NCBI GenBank assembly: GCA_946623765.1
Contig: CAMORL010000098.1
Location: 1 to 5,967 of the forward strand
Length of the DNA: 5,967 bases
DNA from: an uncultured Clostridia bacterium
GTDB lineage: Bacteria; Bacillota_A; Clostridia; Christensenellales; CAG-138
Direction: 5' to 3'
The position numbers and the translations under genes are program-made. Shown here piece by piece: positions 5,138-5,967 of this stretch. The notes beneath the pieces are model-generated. The model worked only from the letters and a program-made list of their open reading frames with translations. It searched no databases and was not told where the DNA came from. Every line of letters begins with the position of its first letter. The stretch's first letter is position 1.

Positions 5138-5967
5138 TCGGTCATCCCCCGTACCAGTCGGATTTCCTCCGCGTATTCTTCGAGCTTCTCGTGCGGCGTT
5201 TCAAGGCAGAACGGCAGCTGCCGCAATGCCGGATGATTGACGATGCGCCGTATCGCTTCGAGTCCGATATACCCCTCGCCGATCGCCGCGTGGCGATCCT
5301 TGTGCTGTCCGAGATCGAATTTCGAATCGTTCAAATGGATGAACCGGAGCCTGTTGAGCCCGATCGTCTTGTCGAACCGCGTCAGCACGCCGTCGAGATC
5401 GTTGACGATATTGTATCCCGCGGCGAACACATGACAGGTATCGAGGCAGACGCCGACGCGCTCGTTCCGTTCGACGCCGTCGATGATCGCGCGGACCGCT
5501 TCAAAGGTGCCGCCGATCTCGCTGCCCTGCCCCGCCATCGTTTCGATCAGAACCGTGGTGTCGGTCGAATCGTCCAGGATGCGGTTCAAAAGCGCCGCGG
5601 TCTTTTCGATGCCGATCGACTCGCCCTGTCCGACGTGCGAACCGGGATGGAAATTATAGAACGGCGTCTGCATCGCGGTGCAGCGGATCAGATCTTCCCG
5701 CATGCAAAGCTCGGCAAACTGCGCCGTCTCCGGCTTTTCGGCGCACGGATTCAGCGTATACGGCGCATGAACGAGCACGGGCGCGAACGCGTGTTCCCGA
5801 AGATAGCTCCGCATGCCCGCTGCGTCCTCCGTATCCAGCGCCTTTGCTTTGCCGCCGCGCGGATTTCGCGAAAAGAACTGGAACGTGTCCGCGCCGAGCT
5901 CCGATGCGGTTTTTGCCATATTGAGAAGTCCGTCGGAAGGCGACAGATGACAGCCGATGTGCAGCAT
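5134..5967 (-). CDS. nfo: Endonuclease IV (deoxyribonuclease IV, AP endonuclease family 2)
   Basis: A 277-residue protein whose ATG is the last codon of the window. Family members normally begin M-L-x-I-G-x-H-x-S, as here, so the gene looks complete although its ribosome binding site and promoter are outside. The enzyme cleaves DNA 5' of abasic sites in cytoplasmic base excision repair, using a trinuclear metal centre, classically zinc. All nine expected metal ligands are visible: H67, H107, E142, D176, H179, H211, D224, H226 and E256. They lie in the family signatures LIETMAGQG (140-148), GVCLDTCHVFAAGY (172-185) and HLNDSK...DRH..IGEG (211-232). Length is normal for a TIM-barrel enzyme of this family (about 280). 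Its TGA overlaps the ATG of the next gene by 4 bases, so it is the first visible gene of a coupled string leading into a metal importer. No oddity in the protein. Confidence 0.97.
   Translation of the reverse strand: MLHIGCHLSPSDGLLNMAKTASELGADTFQFFSRNPRGGKAKALDTEDAAGMRSYLREHAFAPVLVHAPYTLNPCAEKPETAQFAELCMREDLIRCTAMQTPFYNFHPGSHVGQGESIGIEKTAALLNRILDDSTDTTVLIETMAGQGSEIGGTFEAVRAIIDGVERNERVGVCLDTCHVFAAGYNIVNDLDGVLTRFDKTIGLNRLRFIHLNDSKFDLGQHKDRHAAIGEGYIGLEAIRRIVNHPALRQLPFCLETPHEKLEEYAEEIRLVRGMTE

Overview
The window is about 6 kb of GC-rich bacterial chromosome in which every convincing gene lies on the minus strand, so it reads from right to left. An anaerobic Firmicutes/Clostridia-type bacterium is suggested by strong purine-rich ribosome binding sites, a lipoprotein metal-binding protein of a type I associate with Clostridia, a DUF362 protein with a ferredoxin tail, and a MscL with a zinc-ribbon tail. 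This is inference from protein style; no marker gene is present. I see no mobile element, CRISPR array, rRNA or tRNA.

Region 1447-5967 is one tightly packed gene string: endonuclease IV (nfo), a DUF362/4Fe-4S protein, then a substrate-binding lipoprotein, an ATPase and a permease of a Zn/Mn-type ABC importer (znuA, znuC, znuB). The first, second and fourth junctions are 4-base ATGA start/stop overlaps. At the third (znuA-znuC) the stop codon directly abuts the next ATG. This strongly suggests a single, translationally coupled mRNA. Its promoter lies beyond position 5967. Only a weak terminator candidate (1416-1445) follows znuB.

Region 771-1361 is a self-contained mscL unit: a good sigma-A-type promoter (TTGCCC, 17-base spacer, TATAAT) with a small palindrome in its spacer, a strong ribosome binding site, a 160-codon channel gene, and a strong intrinsic terminator with almost perfect 12-base arms. 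The channel has a C-terminal two-CxxC zinc ribbon.

Region 73-687 holds one gene for a 188-residue membrane-anchored extracytoplasmic protein of unknown function, closed by a second intrinsic terminator. The last 72 bases (1-72) hold nothing that can be assigned.

Functionally the main theme is metal supply: an importer co-transcribed with a classically zinc-dependent DNA repair enzyme and a cluster-binding protein. The importer's exact metal is uncertain because the visible ligand set of its binding protein (His, His, Glu, and probably His) is not the standard zinc set. Most genes here belong to known families; the points worth a second look are the gene combination, the metal site and the MscL tail.
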